A stretch of DNA of 64,000 bases, from assembly GCF_022370755.2 (NCBI RefSeq), contig NZ_CP092364.2, positions 6,324,001 to 6,388,000 on the forward strand. The letters run 5' to 3'. Under the pieces are notes generated by a model. It saw nothing but the letters and a program-made list of their open reading frames with translations. It was not told the origin of the DNA and ran no database searches. Below are positions 37,933-46,391 of this stretch, piece by piece (position 1 is the first letter of the stretch; the number at the start of each line of letters is the position of its first letter). This stretch comes from Mycolicibacterium goodii. GTDB lineage: Bacteria > Actinomycetota > Actinomycetes > Mycobacteriales > Mycobacteriaceae. The translations under genes were made by a program, and so were the position numbers.

Positions 37933-40206
37933 ATGGTCGCCGTGACGCAAAGCGGTGATCCGGACCAGACGCCGGAACTCGGCCGGATGCGGATCCTGGA
38001 CGCGAAACCGGTGAATCTCGACGGCTTCAGCGTCCCGGACCCCGCCCTCGGTCTCGCGGCGATGAGCAGTCCCCACGATCCCAAGCCTTCACTCGTGATC
38101 CGTGACGGGCGGGTGGTCGAGATGGACGGCAGGGCCGCCGAGGACTTCGACGTCATCGACGAGTTCATCGCGCGCTACGGACTCGACCTCGACGTGGCGC
38201 CAAAGGCCATGGCGATGAGCGATGTCGAACTCGCGCGCATGGCCGTCGACATCAACGTGCCGCGCGCGGAGGTGGTGCGCCTGATCGGGGGCACCACACC
38301 CGCCAAGCTGGCCAGGGTGATCGCGGTGCTCACACCCGTCGAGATGCAGGCCGCGATGGCCAAGATGCGGGCCCGGCGCACCCCGAGCAACCAGGCGCAC
38401 GTCACCAACCAACTCGACGACCCGCTGCTGATCGCCGCCGACGCCGCCAGCGCGGTGGCCTACGGTTTCCGTGAGGTCGAGACGACGGTGCCGGTGCTGG
38501 CCGACGCGCCGTCGAATGCCGTTGCGCTGCTGATCGGTTCACAGGTGGGCGTGCCAGGGGCAATGGCGCAGTGCTCGATCGAGGAGGCCCTCGAACTGCG
38601 CCTGGGCCTGCGCGGGCTGACCAGTTACGCCGAGACCATCTCGATCTACGGCACCGAGCAGGTGTTCGTCGACGGTGACGACACCCCGTTCTCCAAGGCC
38701 ATCCTCACCTCGGCATACGCGTCGCGCGGCCTCAAGATGCGCGTCACCAGCGGCGGGGGCGCCGAGGTGCTCATGGGCGCGGCCGAGAAGTGCTCGATCC
38801 TCTACCTCGAATCCCGGTGTGTCTCACTGGCACGCGCCTTGGGTTCGCAGGGCGTGCAGAACGGCGGCATCGACGGTGTCGGCGTGGTCGCCTCGGTACC
38901 CGACGGCATGAAGGAACTGCTGGCCGAGAACCTCATGGTGATGATGCGCGATCTCGAATCGTGCGCGGGCAACGACAACCTGATCTCGGAGTCCGACATC
39001 CGGCGCAGCGCCCACACGCTGCCGGTGCTGCTGGCCGGCGCCGATTTCATCTTCTCGGGGTTCGGCTCGATCCCGCGTTACGACAACGCTTTCGCGCTGT
39101 CCAACTTCAACTCCGACGACATGGACGATTTCCTGGTGCTGCAGCGGGACTGGGGCGCCGACGGCGGACTGCGTACGGTGCCCGCCGAGCAGCTCGCCGC
39201 GGTGCGCCGCCGTGCCGCGCGCGCGGTGCAGGCCGTCTACCGCGACCTCGGGCTCGCCGACTACGACGACGCGCACGTCGAGAATGTGGTGGCGGCCAAC
39301 GGTTCCCGCGACCTGCCGCCGGGCGACCCCAAGGCCGTACTCGAGGCGGCCAACGCGATCGAGGCCAAGCAGCTCACGGTGTTCGACGTGGTCGCGTCCC
39401 TCAAACGCACCGGTTACGACGACGAGGCCGAGGCGATCATGCGGTTGACGGCCGAGCGGATGCGCGGCGACCAGCTGCAGACCTCGGCGATCTTCGATGA
39501 GCAGTTCCGGGTGCTGTCGAAGATCACCGACCCCAACGACTACTCCGGTCCGGGCACCGGCTACACACTCAGCGAGCAGCGCCGCGCCGAGATCGACAAC
39601 ATCCGCCAGCAGCGCAGCGCGTCCGAACTCACCGCCGATCAGGCCGAGCACGCCGGGCACATCAGCGTCACCGAGATCGAACCGGCACGGCAGGGCAGCG
39701 ATCCGCGCGAGGTGTGCATCGGCCTGTCGCCCGCACTTGGGCGCAGCGTGTGGCTGACGCTGTGCGGCCTGCCGGTCGGCGAGGTGATCCGTCAGATCTC
39801 GGCCGGTCTGGAGGAGGAGGGTTGTGTGCCGCGCTTCGTGCGGGTGCGGTCCACCATCGACGTCGGCCTCATCGGGTTGACCGCGGCCAAGCTCTCCGGC
39901 TCCGGCATCGGGATCGGGTTGCAGGGCAAGGGAACCGCGCTGATCCACCGTCGCGATCTCGCGCCGCTGGCCAACCTCGAGCTGTTCAGCGTCGCACCGC
40001 TGCTCACGGCCCGCAACTACCGCGAACTGGGCCGCAACGCCGCCCGCCACGCCAAAGGCATGGCGCCGGTCCCGATTCTCACCGGCGGCACCGACGAATC
40101 GATCTCGGCGCGCTACCACGCCCGCGCGGTCGCGCTCGTGGCGCTCGAACGCGAGGCGAGCGAACCCGGGCAGGCGCCGGTCACGGTGGAGGTGCGCAAG
40201 AAATGA
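37933..40206 (+). CDS. B12-dependent diol/glycerol dehydratase, fused large and medium subunits
   Basis: 757 residues. The first ~555 follow PduC/DhaB1, the catalytic TIM-barrel subunit: 'RILDAKPVNLDGF', 'EARTTV'-like 'REVETTVPVLADAPSNAVAL', 'MRVTSGGGAEVLMGAAEKCS', 'LYLESRCVSLARALGSQGVQ' and 'GSIPRYDNAFALSNFNSDDM'. Residues ~605-757 follow the medium subunit: 'EVCIGLSPALGRSVWLTLCG', 'GLEEEGCVPRFVRVR' and 'GIGIGLQGKGTALIHRRDL', a B12-binding flavodoxin-like domain. In enterobacteria these are separate proteins. The enzyme dehydrates 1,2-diols or glycerol to aldehydes using adenosylcobalamin. Only 41 bp separate it from the acyltransferase gene, and AGGAAAGG precedes ATG 37933. Confidence 0.93.
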   Translation: MVAVTQSGDPDQTPELGRMRILDAKPVNLDGFSVPDPALGLAAMSSPHDPKPSLVIRDGRVVEMDGRAAEDFDVIDEFIARYGLDLDVAPKAMAMSDVELARMAVDINVPRAEVVRLIGGTTPAKLARVIAVLTPVEMQAAMAKMRARRTPSNQAHVTNQLDDPLLIAADAASAVAYGFREVETTVPVLADAPSNAVALLIGSQVGVPGAMAQCSIEEALELRLGLRGLTSYAETISIYGTEQVFVDGDDTPFSKAILTSAYASRGLKMRVTSGGGAEVLMGAAEKCSILYLESRCVSLARALGSQGVQNGGIDGVGVVASVPDGMKELLAENLMVMMRDLESCAGNDNLISESDIRRSAHTLPVLLAGADFIFSGFGSIPRYDNAFALSNFNSDDMDDFLVLQRDWGADGGLRTVPAEQLAAVRRRAARAVQAVYRDLGLADYDDAHVENVVAANGSRDLPPGDPKAVLEAANAIEAKQLTVFDVVASLKRTGYDDEAEAIMRLTAERMRGDQLQTSAIFDEQFRVLSKITDPNDYSGPGTGYTLSEQRRAEIDNIRQQRSASELTADQAEHAGHISVTEIEPARQGSDPREVCIGLSPALGRSVWLTLCGLPVGEVIRQISAGLEEEGCVPRFVRVRSTIDVGLIGLTAAKLSGSGIGIGLQGKGTALIHRRDLAPLANLELFSVAPLLTARNYRELGRNAARHAKGMAPVPILTGGTDESISARYHARAVALVALEREASEPGQAPVTVEVRKK

Positions 40207-40553
40207 GCGGCTCGGACAAATACACCGCCAAGTACACCGTCGCGGCCGCGATCGACGGCAAGCTCGACCTGTCGGATCTGCGCATGGATCCCGCGGTGCT
40301 GGCGCATCAGGCCGTTGTCGCCGAGGAGAACGGCAACCCGCAGCTCGCCGAGAACCTCCTGCGCGCAGCCGAACTCGCGACCATCGACGACGAGGACGTG
40401 ATGCGGTTGTACGAGGCGCTGCGCCCCTACCGGTCGAGCGCGGAGGACCTCGACGCGCTGCAGGCGTCGCTGGAATCGCGTGGGGCGTCGCGCTGCGCCG
40501 AACTCGTGCGTCAGGCCGCCGAGACCTACGCACGGCGGGGCCTGCTGCGGTGA
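40203..40553 (+). CDS. Diol/glycerol dehydratase small subunit
   Basis: 116 residues of the PduE/DhaB3 family: 'KYTAKYTVAAAIDGKLDLSD' then 'LAHQAVVAEENGNPQLAENL' 'LRAAELATIDDEDVMRLYEA' and 'LRPYRSSAEDLDALQ'. It lacks the N-terminal targeting extension that directs PduE-type subunits into microcompartments, matching the absence of shell genes nearby. ATGA overlap with the fused subunit and GTGA overlap with the reactivase. Confidence 0.92.
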   Translation: MSGSDKYTAKYTVAAAIDGKLDLSDLRMDPAVLAHQAVVAEENGNPQLAENLLRAAELATIDDEDVMRLYEALRPYRSSAEDLDALQASLESRGASRCAELVRQAAETYARRGLLR

Positions 40554-42286
40554 GCGCCGCCGGCCTCGTCGCCGGTGTCGACGTCGGCAACCACACCACC
40601 GAGATCGTCCTGGCCCGCGTGCAGGACGGCCGGGTGCACCCCGTCGGTCACGGGCAGGCACCGACACGGGGACGCAAGGGATCCCGCCAATCCCTCGAGG
40701 GTGCGGCGGCGTTGCTGCACCGTCTCGAGGTCGACCTGCGGGTGCGCGCCGAGCTGCTCGTGCTCTCGGCAATCCGGCCGGTCGACACCGCGACCGCACC
40801 GCTCGCACCGGCGACCGCGCCGCACGCACCCGTGCGCAGCCTGCGCCGGCCTGACGCCAGCACCCCCGCCGGCAGCGGCTACGCGGTGGGGCGGCACGTG
40901 CCGCTCGCGGCGCTCGCACATGACGATCGCCACGACGCGATCATCGTCTCGGTCGACGCCACCACCGACTTCGAGGACGCCGCGGCCGCGATCACCGACG
41001 CGGTGGGCAACGGCGCCAACGTGGTCGGCGTGCTGGCCGCGCAGGACGACGCCGTGCTGATTCGCAACCGCATCCCGATCGACGTCCCGGTGGTCGACGA
41101 GGTAGACCTCGACGGGTTGGCGCCCGACGTGCTGGTGGCGGTCGAGGTGGTTGCCGAGGGACGCGCCTACCGCGCCTTGGCCGATCCGATCGCGGTGTGC
41201 GCCGCACTCGAACTCGGCCACGAGAACCTCCGCGACGTGGCCGAATTCACCAGGGAACTGGCCGATTCCCCGGCGATCGCGCTCACACCCCGCACCGGGC
41301 CACCCGAACCGCCCGCACCCGACGACGACTACGTCGAGTTCGCGCGCGACGGCGAGCACGTGCGGTACCCGCCCGCGCAGGCCCACGCGATCCTGCGGCG
41401 CGAACCGCCGGGCGGTGTCGTACGGATCCGGCTGGGTTCGGTGTCCACCGCCGATCACGAGACGGCGGTCGACGACGCGTTTTTCACCGACCTGTCGGCT
41501 CTGGACAACGGCGCGTGGCTGCGCCGCGGCGTGGCCGACGCGAGCGGCACGGTGGTGGCGCTGCTGGCGGCCGATCACGTCGAGGACGCCGCGGTGACGC
41601 TGGCCGAACTCACCGGGCGCCCGGCGCGCACCCTGGCCTCCGAACCCGAGGCCGCCGCACGCGGGGCGCGCACCACGCCCGGTCTGCCGCCGGATTCGGT
41701 GGTGTGCGACATCGGCGGTGGCACAATCGATCTGGTCGGTGCCGACCGGACCGTCACCGCGGCGGGTGCGGGCGAGACCATCACGGTGGCGGTGGCGAAG
41801 ATGCTCGGCATCCCACGGGCGCTGGCGGAGCGGGTCAAGCGCACACCCGCCATCCGGGTCGAGGGCCCGCACGTCGCACACGAGGAGGACGGGCGACGGC
41901 TGTTCCTCGACGCCCCCGCGCCGGCCGAGGCGATCGGGCGGCTGTGCACCAGGGGCGCCGCGGCCCTGGTGCCCTTCTCCAGCCGGTTGGCGGCCGAGGA
42001 GTGGCGCAGCCTGCGGTTGGCCATCAAGCAGGAGACCGTGGCCGCCAACATCGCCCGGTGCATGAAGGCGTTCGAGAAACCGCCGACCGCGCTGGTGCTG
42101 GCCGGTGGTGGTGCACTCGACGACGAACTGCTGCGCACCGTCGGCGAATCCCTGCGCACCGTCGGGGTCGTGGTGGGCCGCGCCAACATCGACGGTGTGC
42201 ACGGCCCACGTTTCGCGGTGGCCTCAGGCCTGGTGCACCTGTATGCCGAGTCAGCCGGCGAGCGCGGGGCGCAGGAAGTCTCCTGA
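40550..42286 (+). CDS. Diol/glycerol dehydratase-reactivating factor, large subunit
   Basis: 578 residues of the DdrA/PduG/GdrA family with an actin/Hsp70-like ATPase fold: 'LVAGVDVGNHTTEIVLARVQ' (phosphate 1), 'AIIVSVDATTDFEDA', 'VVCDIGGGTIDLVGADRTVT' (phosphate 2) and 'TALVLAGGGALDDELLRTVG' (adenosine motif). It swaps damaged cobalamin out of the dehydratase using ATP. The small reactivase subunit (DdrB/PduH) is not seen next to it. GTG 40550 overlaps the small-subunit stop. Its 3' end overlaps the convergent PBP gene by 36 bp. Confidence 0.92.
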   Translation: MSAAGLVAGVDVGNHTTEIVLARVQDGRVHPVGHGQAPTRGRKGSRQSLEGAAALLHRLEVDLRVRAELLVLSAIRPVDTATAPLAPATAPHAPVRSLRRPDASTPAGSGYAVGRHVPLAALAHDDRHDAIIVSVDATTDFEDAAAAITDAVGNGANVVGVLAAQDDAVLIRNRIPIDVPVVDEVDLDGLAPDVLVAVEVVAEGRAYRALADPIAVCAALELGHENLRDVAEFTRELADSPAIALTPRTGPPEPPAPDDDYVEFARDGEHVRYPPAQAHAILRREPPGGVVRIRLGSVSTADHETAVDDAFFTDLSALDNGAWLRRGVADASGTVVALLAADHVEDAAVTLAELTGRPARTLASEPEAAARGARTTPGLPPDSVVCDIGGGTIDLVGADRTVTAAGAGETITVAVAKMLGIPRALAERVKRTPAIRVEGPHVAHEEDGRRLFLDAPAPAEAIGRLCTRGAAALVPFSSRLAAEEWRSLRLAIKQETVAANIARCMKAFEKPPTALVLAGGGALDDELLRTVGESLRTVGVVVGRANIDGVHGPRFAVASGLVHLYAESAGERGAQEVS

Positions 42287-44029
42287 GATCGCGACGGCCG
42301 GGGCCGACGAGTCCCCGCCCACCACGAGCGTCGCGAACGCGATGTCACCGGCGATCCCGGCGAACCAGCCGTGCGAGTGCGTGTTGTCGCCGAACTCCGC
42401 GGTGCCGGTCTTGCCGCCCAGATCGGGAATGTCGCTCAACGCGGTTGCGGTGCCCTCGGTGACGGTTCCGCGCATCATCGCGCGCAGCGCATCGGTGATG
42501 TTGGGCGGCAACGGCACCGACGGGGTGTCGGCCGTGCTCTTCTCGCCTTCGACCAGGGTCGGCAGGATCGTCGACCCGTGCGCCAGGCTCGCCTCGGCCA
42601 CCGCGAGACCGAACGGGCTGACCGTCACCGTGCCCTGACCGATGCCGTTCTCGACGCGCTGCGCGGCGGTGTCGGCGCCCGGCACCCGGCCCGTCACGGT
42701 GGTGAGGCCGGGAACCACATAGTCGACACCGATGCCGAAGTCCTTCGCCATGTCGGTCAATGCGTTCGGGGGCAGCTTGTCGGCGAGGGCGGCCATGCTG
42801 GTGTTGCACGAGTGCGAGAACGCCGACGACAGCGGCACGGTGCCCAGGTCGAAGTTGTCGTCGTTGGGGATGGTGCGGTTCTCGATGGTGAGCTGGCCCG
42901 GGCACGCCACCGGGGTGTCCGGGGCGGCCAGGCCCGCGTCGAGCGCGGCCGCGGTCGTGATCGTCTTGAACGTCGAACCCGGCGGGTACAGCCCCGAAAA
43001 GGCGATCGCCCCTTGCGGATCCGCGGCGGCGTTCTGCGCGGCCGCGAGGATGCCACCGGTCGACCCCGAGATCGCGACCACCACGGCCGGCCGCGTCTCC
43101 TTGGCGACGGCCTGCTGTGCGAGCAGTTGCATCCGCAGATCCAGGGTCGTGCGCACCGGTTCGGTGTGCTTCGGCGGTGTGGACGTGAGCCGTTGGGCAG
43201 CTGCGCCTTCCGAGTCCACCAGGTACACCGACCATCCCGCGTTCTTGGTGATGCGGTCGTGCCACAGTTCGCCGAGCCCGCCGATCGCCGGTGACGACAG
43301 CTGCCGGTCGGCGGTGAGCAGCTCACCCTGCTCGCGGACCGCCACGCCCGGGATCTGGGCGAGCTGGTCACGCACCCGCCCCAGGTCGTCCTGGCGCAGC
43401 TTCATCACCGTCACGCGGTCGTCGGTCGTCGAATTGAGCTGTGCGGTGATCGATTCGGTGGTCGTGGTGGGGTCGAAGGGCGCCAGCAGCGCAGCGAGCG
43501 GCGCGGCCGACTCCGGGTGTGCGCGTTCGGCCGTGATGACGCCGACGGTCTGCCACGTCATCAACGGCTGCCCGGTGCGGTCGAGAACCGGGGTCTGCAG
43601 CTCGCTGTCCTCGCTGTACTGGAATCGCAGGTCCGGTGTGAGGTCGCGGTGCAGCACTGCAGGCGACCACGTGATCAACCAGTCATCACCGGATTTGGCC
43701 GCCGCGGCCGTGGTGTCGTAGCTGAAGTCGCGCCCTTCACCCCACGACCACGTGTACTTCAGCGTCGCGCCCGCGTCGTCACCGTCCTCGGGTTCGGCGG
43801 TCACCGTGACGTTCGATGCGTCCCCCATCCCGGCCAGCATCGCGGTGATCGCGGCCTCGGCGGCCGCCGGATCGTTGGTCTGGGCGGCCGCGGAAGCCGC
43901 GTCCTTGCGGCCGAGTGCCTCGGCGAACGCGGAGAACCGGTCGGCCGGATCCGGGGACGACGAGCATCCCACGATGGAGACGAACAGGCCGAACACCAGG
44001 AGCCACGTCAGAGCGGGACGTAAATGCAT
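42251..44029 (-). CDS. Penicillin-binding lipoprotein (class B transpeptidase, MecA N-terminus type)
   Basis: 592 residues. Lipobox 'FVSIVGCSSS' gives an acylated Cys22. An NTF2-like MecA_N domain (~28-145) and a dimerisation part precede the transpeptidase: 'PPGSTFKT' with nucleophile Ser352, 'SHSCNTS' (SxN, 407-409) and 'GGKTGTAEF' (KTG, 540-542). It cross-links peptidoglycan outside the membrane. The lipoprotein anchor and MecA_N domain resemble the mycobacterial PBP-lipo group, which often has low beta-lactam affinity. It ends inside the dehydratase-reactivase gene (36-bp convergent overlap). Confidence 0.92.
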   Translation of the reverse strand: MHLRPALTWLLVFGLFVSIVGCSSSPDPADRFSAFAEALGRKDAASAAAQTNDPAAAEAAITAMLAGMGDASNVTVTAEPEDGDDAGATLKYTWSWGEGRDFSYDTTAAAAKSGDDWLITWSPAVLHRDLTPDLRFQYSEDSELQTPVLDRTGQPLMTWQTVGVITAERAHPESAAPLAALLAPFDPTTTTESITAQLNSTTDDRVTVMKLRQDDLGRVRDQLAQIPGVAVREQGELLTADRQLSSPAIGGLGELWHDRITKNAGWSVYLVDSEGAAAQRLTSTPPKHTEPVRTTLDLRMQLLAQQAVAKETRPAVVVAISGSTGGILAAAQNAAADPQGAIAFSGLYPPGSTFKTITTAAALDAGLAAPDTPVACPGQLTIENRTIPNDDNFDLGTVPLSSAFSHSCNTSMAALADKLPPNALTDMAKDFGIGVDYVVPGLTTVTGRVPGADTAAQRVENGIGQGTVTVSPFGLAVAEASLAHGSTILPTLVEGEKSTADTPSVPLPPNITDALRAMMRGTVTEGTATALSDIPDLGGKTGTAEFGDNTHSHGWFAGIAGDIAFATLVVGGDSSAPAVAISGDFLRPALAG

Positions 44030-44039
44030 GACTCCAGCC

Positions 44040-44690
44040 TTACAGCAGTTCGCGCACCTTCTCCGCGAGCGCCACTCCGAGATCGCGATTGTTGGCCTCG
44101 GTGAAGTGGATGCCGTCGACGCCGTCGGTGCCGATCACCGATCCGGCATCGAAGAACGGTACCTTCATGAACGACGCGAGCGCGCTGTACGCCCCGGCGA
44201 GTTCACGGGTCTTCTCCTCTCCACCGGAGAAGATGAGCTGGAACCAGGGGTGCGGCATGGGTGCCAGTGGCGGCGGCGATACCACCAGCACCTGCGGAGC
44301 CGGGTACGTGGTGCCGACACCGCCCGCGCTGGTCAGCACCTGCGTCACCAGTACCGACATGCCCAGCGCGATGTCCAGCGGCTCGCGCCGGAAGTAGGCC
44401 TTGGTGTCGTTGGTGCCCAGCATGATGATCACGAGGTCCAGCGGAAGGTGGGTGGCCAGGCACGACGGCAGGTAGCTCGCGCCGTTGAGCCGAGGGTCGG
44501 TGGGATCGTCGATGTTGGTGGTGCGGGCGCTCAGTCCTTCTTCGATCACCTCGTAGTCGGCGCCGAGCTGCTCGGCCAGCACCCCGGTCCAGCGCACGTC
44601 AGCGGCGAACCGCTCGGTTGGCGCGCCGTCCTCGACAGGGACCCAGCCCCAGGTCAGGGAATCACCGAAACACAGAATTCGCTTGGCCAT
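44040..44690 (-). CDS. SGNH-hydrolase acyltransferase (MsAcT homologue)
   Basis: 216 residues with catalytic Ser11 in 'ILCFGDSLTWGW', oxyanion residues in 'IIMLGTNDTKAYF' and the D-x-x-H pair 'DGIHFTEANNRD' (Asp192, His195). As I recall the M. smegmatis acyltransferase MsAcT sequence, this protein differs at only a few positions (for instance FAADV for FAPDV and RREPLD for RRTPLD). MsAcT is an octameric esterase that transfers acyl groups to alcohols even in water and makes peracids from peroxide. It lies ten bases from the PBP gene, in the same direction. Physiological substrate unknown. Confidence 0.93.
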   Translation of the reverse strand: MAKRILCFGDSLTWGWVPVEDGAPTERFAADVRWTGVLAEQLGADYEVIEEGLSARTTNIDDPTDPRLNGASYLPSCLATHLPLDLVIIMLGTNDTKAYFRREPLDIALGMSVLVTQVLTSAGGVGTTYPAPQVLVVSPPPLAPMPHPWFQLIFSGGEEKTRELAGAYSALASFMKVPFFDAGSVIGTDGVDGIHFTEANNRDLGVALAEKVRELL

Positions 44691-44768
44691 GGGCCAAGCA
44701 CATCACATGCCGTCGCTCTCGGAAGGTTTCTCGGTGGACGCGTCGCCCGGAAGCGGAACGTTCGACAC

Positions 44769-44801
44769 GCGTGTGGGCCCGCACGCCACGGGCCCACACG
44801 C
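44769..44801. terminator. Strong GC hairpin downstream of the lpqH-type gene
   Basis: GCGTGTGGGCCC (44769-44780) and GGGCCCACACGC (44790-44801) form a perfect 12-bp stem with a nine-base loop, 15 bp after the lipoprotein stop codon and 79 bp before the MsAcT start on the same strand. There is no T-run, as is common for mycobacterial terminators. Confidence 0.6.
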
Positions 44802-44815
44802 ACCGAAGACCGCGG

Positions 44816-45346
44816 CTAGGGGCAGGTGATCTCGAGTTCGAACGGCTTGGTCACCGCACCGGCCATGGGGTTGGCGATATCGGCGCCGGTGGCGTTGCCC
44901 TTGATGGTGTACTTGTTGCCGTCTTTGGTGGCCTCGGCGCTGCCTCCGGGCACACCGGGCGTGTAGCCGAGGCTCACGCCGTCGATGTTGCCGAGTGCGA
45001 CCGCGCTGACGGTGGGCTGATCCCCTTCGGACAGGGTCGCAGTGACGGCGGTGGTGCCCTGGCCCACGGTCACCGACACGTTGCCGGCCACATTGGCGCA
45101 CACGACGGTGCCCTCGACGGGGTGCTCGGCACCGTCCACGACCACTCGGGCGGTACCCGTTCCGGTGGTGGCCGTGGCGTCTCCCGCCGCCACCGAGGTG
45201 CCGGGTGCGGCCGTCGAGTCCACGGTTGCGTTTGCGGTGGGTGATGCCTCGCTTGCGTCCGCGCTCTTGTCGTCGGACGAACAGCCGGACAGGCCCGCGA
45301 TGACAAGTGCGGCACTTCCGACAGCTACCAGGAACCCTCGCTTCAC
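44816..45346 (-). CDS. LpqH-family (19 kDa antigen-like) lipoprotein
   Basis: 176 residues from GTG 45346, preceded by AGGAGAAG. Signal 'VKRGFLVAVGSAALVIAGLS' ends in lipobox 'AGLSGCSS'. A Thr/Ala-rich mobile region follows, then the conserved domain: 'RVVVDGAEHPVEGTVVCANV', 'VTVGQGTTAVTATLSEGD', 'GVSLGYTPGV' and the C-terminal 'PFELEITCP', with a Cys pair (C~82 and C~175) likely disulfide-bonded. LpqH proteins are exported, acylated, often glycosylated and recognised by TLR2. A related lipoprotein gene lies at 46.4-46.9 kb. Confidence 0.9.
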   Translation of the reverse strand: MKRGFLVAVGSAALVIAGLSGCSSDDKSADASEASPTANATVDSTAAPGTSVAAGDATATTGTGTARVVVDGAEHPVEGTVVCANVAGNVSVTVGQGTTAVTATLSEGDQPTVSAVALGNIDGVSLGYTPGVPGGSAEATKDGNKYTIKGNATGADIANPMAGAVTKPFELEITCP

Positions 45347-45482
45347 CAATCTTCTCCTCACGGTCGTGCGGCCGGTCAAGATCAACCAGCCGTCCTGCAA
45401 AGTATGGAGTTAGCTGGCGTTTGCGTTATGTGATTACGCGAATTGCCCGAACCGGTGGACGCGTCGCCGTAGATTCAAGGTC

Positions 45483-46391
45483 GTGCAGACCTTGCGTACG
45501 CCGGATGAGAGATTTGCCCACCTTCCCGAATTCGCTTACAGCCCAAGGTATTGCGATATTGACGACGGGGAGGGCGGTCAATTGCGCGTGGCGTGGGTCG
45601 AGGACGGGCCCGCGCACGCCGAACCCGTCCTTTTGTTGCATGGGGAACCATCTTGGTCGTTCTTGTACCGCCGGATGATCCCGATCCTCGTCGCCGCGGG
45701 CCACCGCGTCATCTGTCCCGACCTCGTCGGGTTCGGCCGCTCGGACAAGCCGACGCGCGTCGAGGACCACACCTACGCGCGGCACGTCGAATGGATGCGC
45801 GCACTGCTGTTCGACGCACTGGAACTGCGGAAGGTGACCCTCGTGGGCCAGGACTGGGGCGGGTTGATCGGCCTGAGGTTGGCCGCCGAGCATCAGGACC
45901 GCTTCGCCAACATCGTGGTCGCCAACACGGGCCTGCCGACCGGGGACATCCCGATGCCCGAGATCTGGTGGCAGTTCCGCGATGCGATGCACAAGGCGCC
46001 CAAGGTCGACGTCGGACGGTTCGTCGCGTCCGGGTGTCGTCGTCCGCTGAGCGACGACGTGCGGGCGGCCTACGACGCACCGTTTCCCGACGACTCTTAC
46101 TGCGCCGGCCCGCGCGCCATGCCGGGCCTGGTGCCCACCGCACCCGACGATCCGGCCGCCGAGGCCAACCGCTCGGCCTGGAAGACGTTGCGCGCCAGCA
46201 CCATCCCCATGCTGGTGGCGTTCAGCGACGGGGACCCGATCACCGGCGGCATGGCACCCATCTTCAAGAAGGAGATGCGCGGCGCGCATGGCATCGAACA
46301 CCCCGTGATCTCTGGGGCAGGCCACTTCCTGCAGGAGGACGCCGGCGAAGATCTCGCCGCCGAGATCGTCCAATTCCTCAGGGACAGGTGA
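45483..46391 (+). CDS. Haloalkane dehalogenase-like alpha/beta-hydrolase
   Basis: 302 residues, haloalkane dehalogenase subfamily I. 'VLLLHGEPSWSFLYRRMIP' gives the HGxP oxyanion motif with the halide-binding Trp neighbourhood; 'LVGQDWGGLIGLRLA' has the nucleophilic Asp in G-x-D-W-G-G, which together define dehalogenases rather than esterases. 'IPMLVAFSDGDPITGG' holds the catalytic acid and 'VISGAGHFLQEDAGE' the His. It would hydrolyse haloalkanes to alcohols, or epoxide-like compounds; the natural role is unknown. It overlaps the convergent lipoprotein gene by 14 bp. Confidence 0.88.
   Translation: MQTLRTPDERFAHLPEFAYSPRYCDIDDGEGGQLRVAWVEDGPAHAEPVLLLHGEPSWSFLYRRMIPILVAAGHRVICPDLVGFGRSDKPTRVEDHTYARHVEWMRALLFDALELRKVTLVGQDWGGLIGLRLAAEHQDRFANIVVANTGLPTGDIPMPEIWWQFRDAMHKAPKVDVGRFVASGCRRPLSDDVRAAYDAPFPDDSYCAGPRAMPGLVPTAPDDPAAEANRSAWKTLRASTIPMLVAFSDGDPITGGMAPIFKKEMRGAHGIEHPVISGAGHFLQEDAGEDLAAEIVQFLRDR

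Noticed and set aside
38824..42202. Two long minus-strand frames (591 and 558 codons) opposite the dehydratase genes
   Set aside because: They have no motifs, are rich in Arg, Gly, His and Val, and mirror well-supported plus-strand genes.
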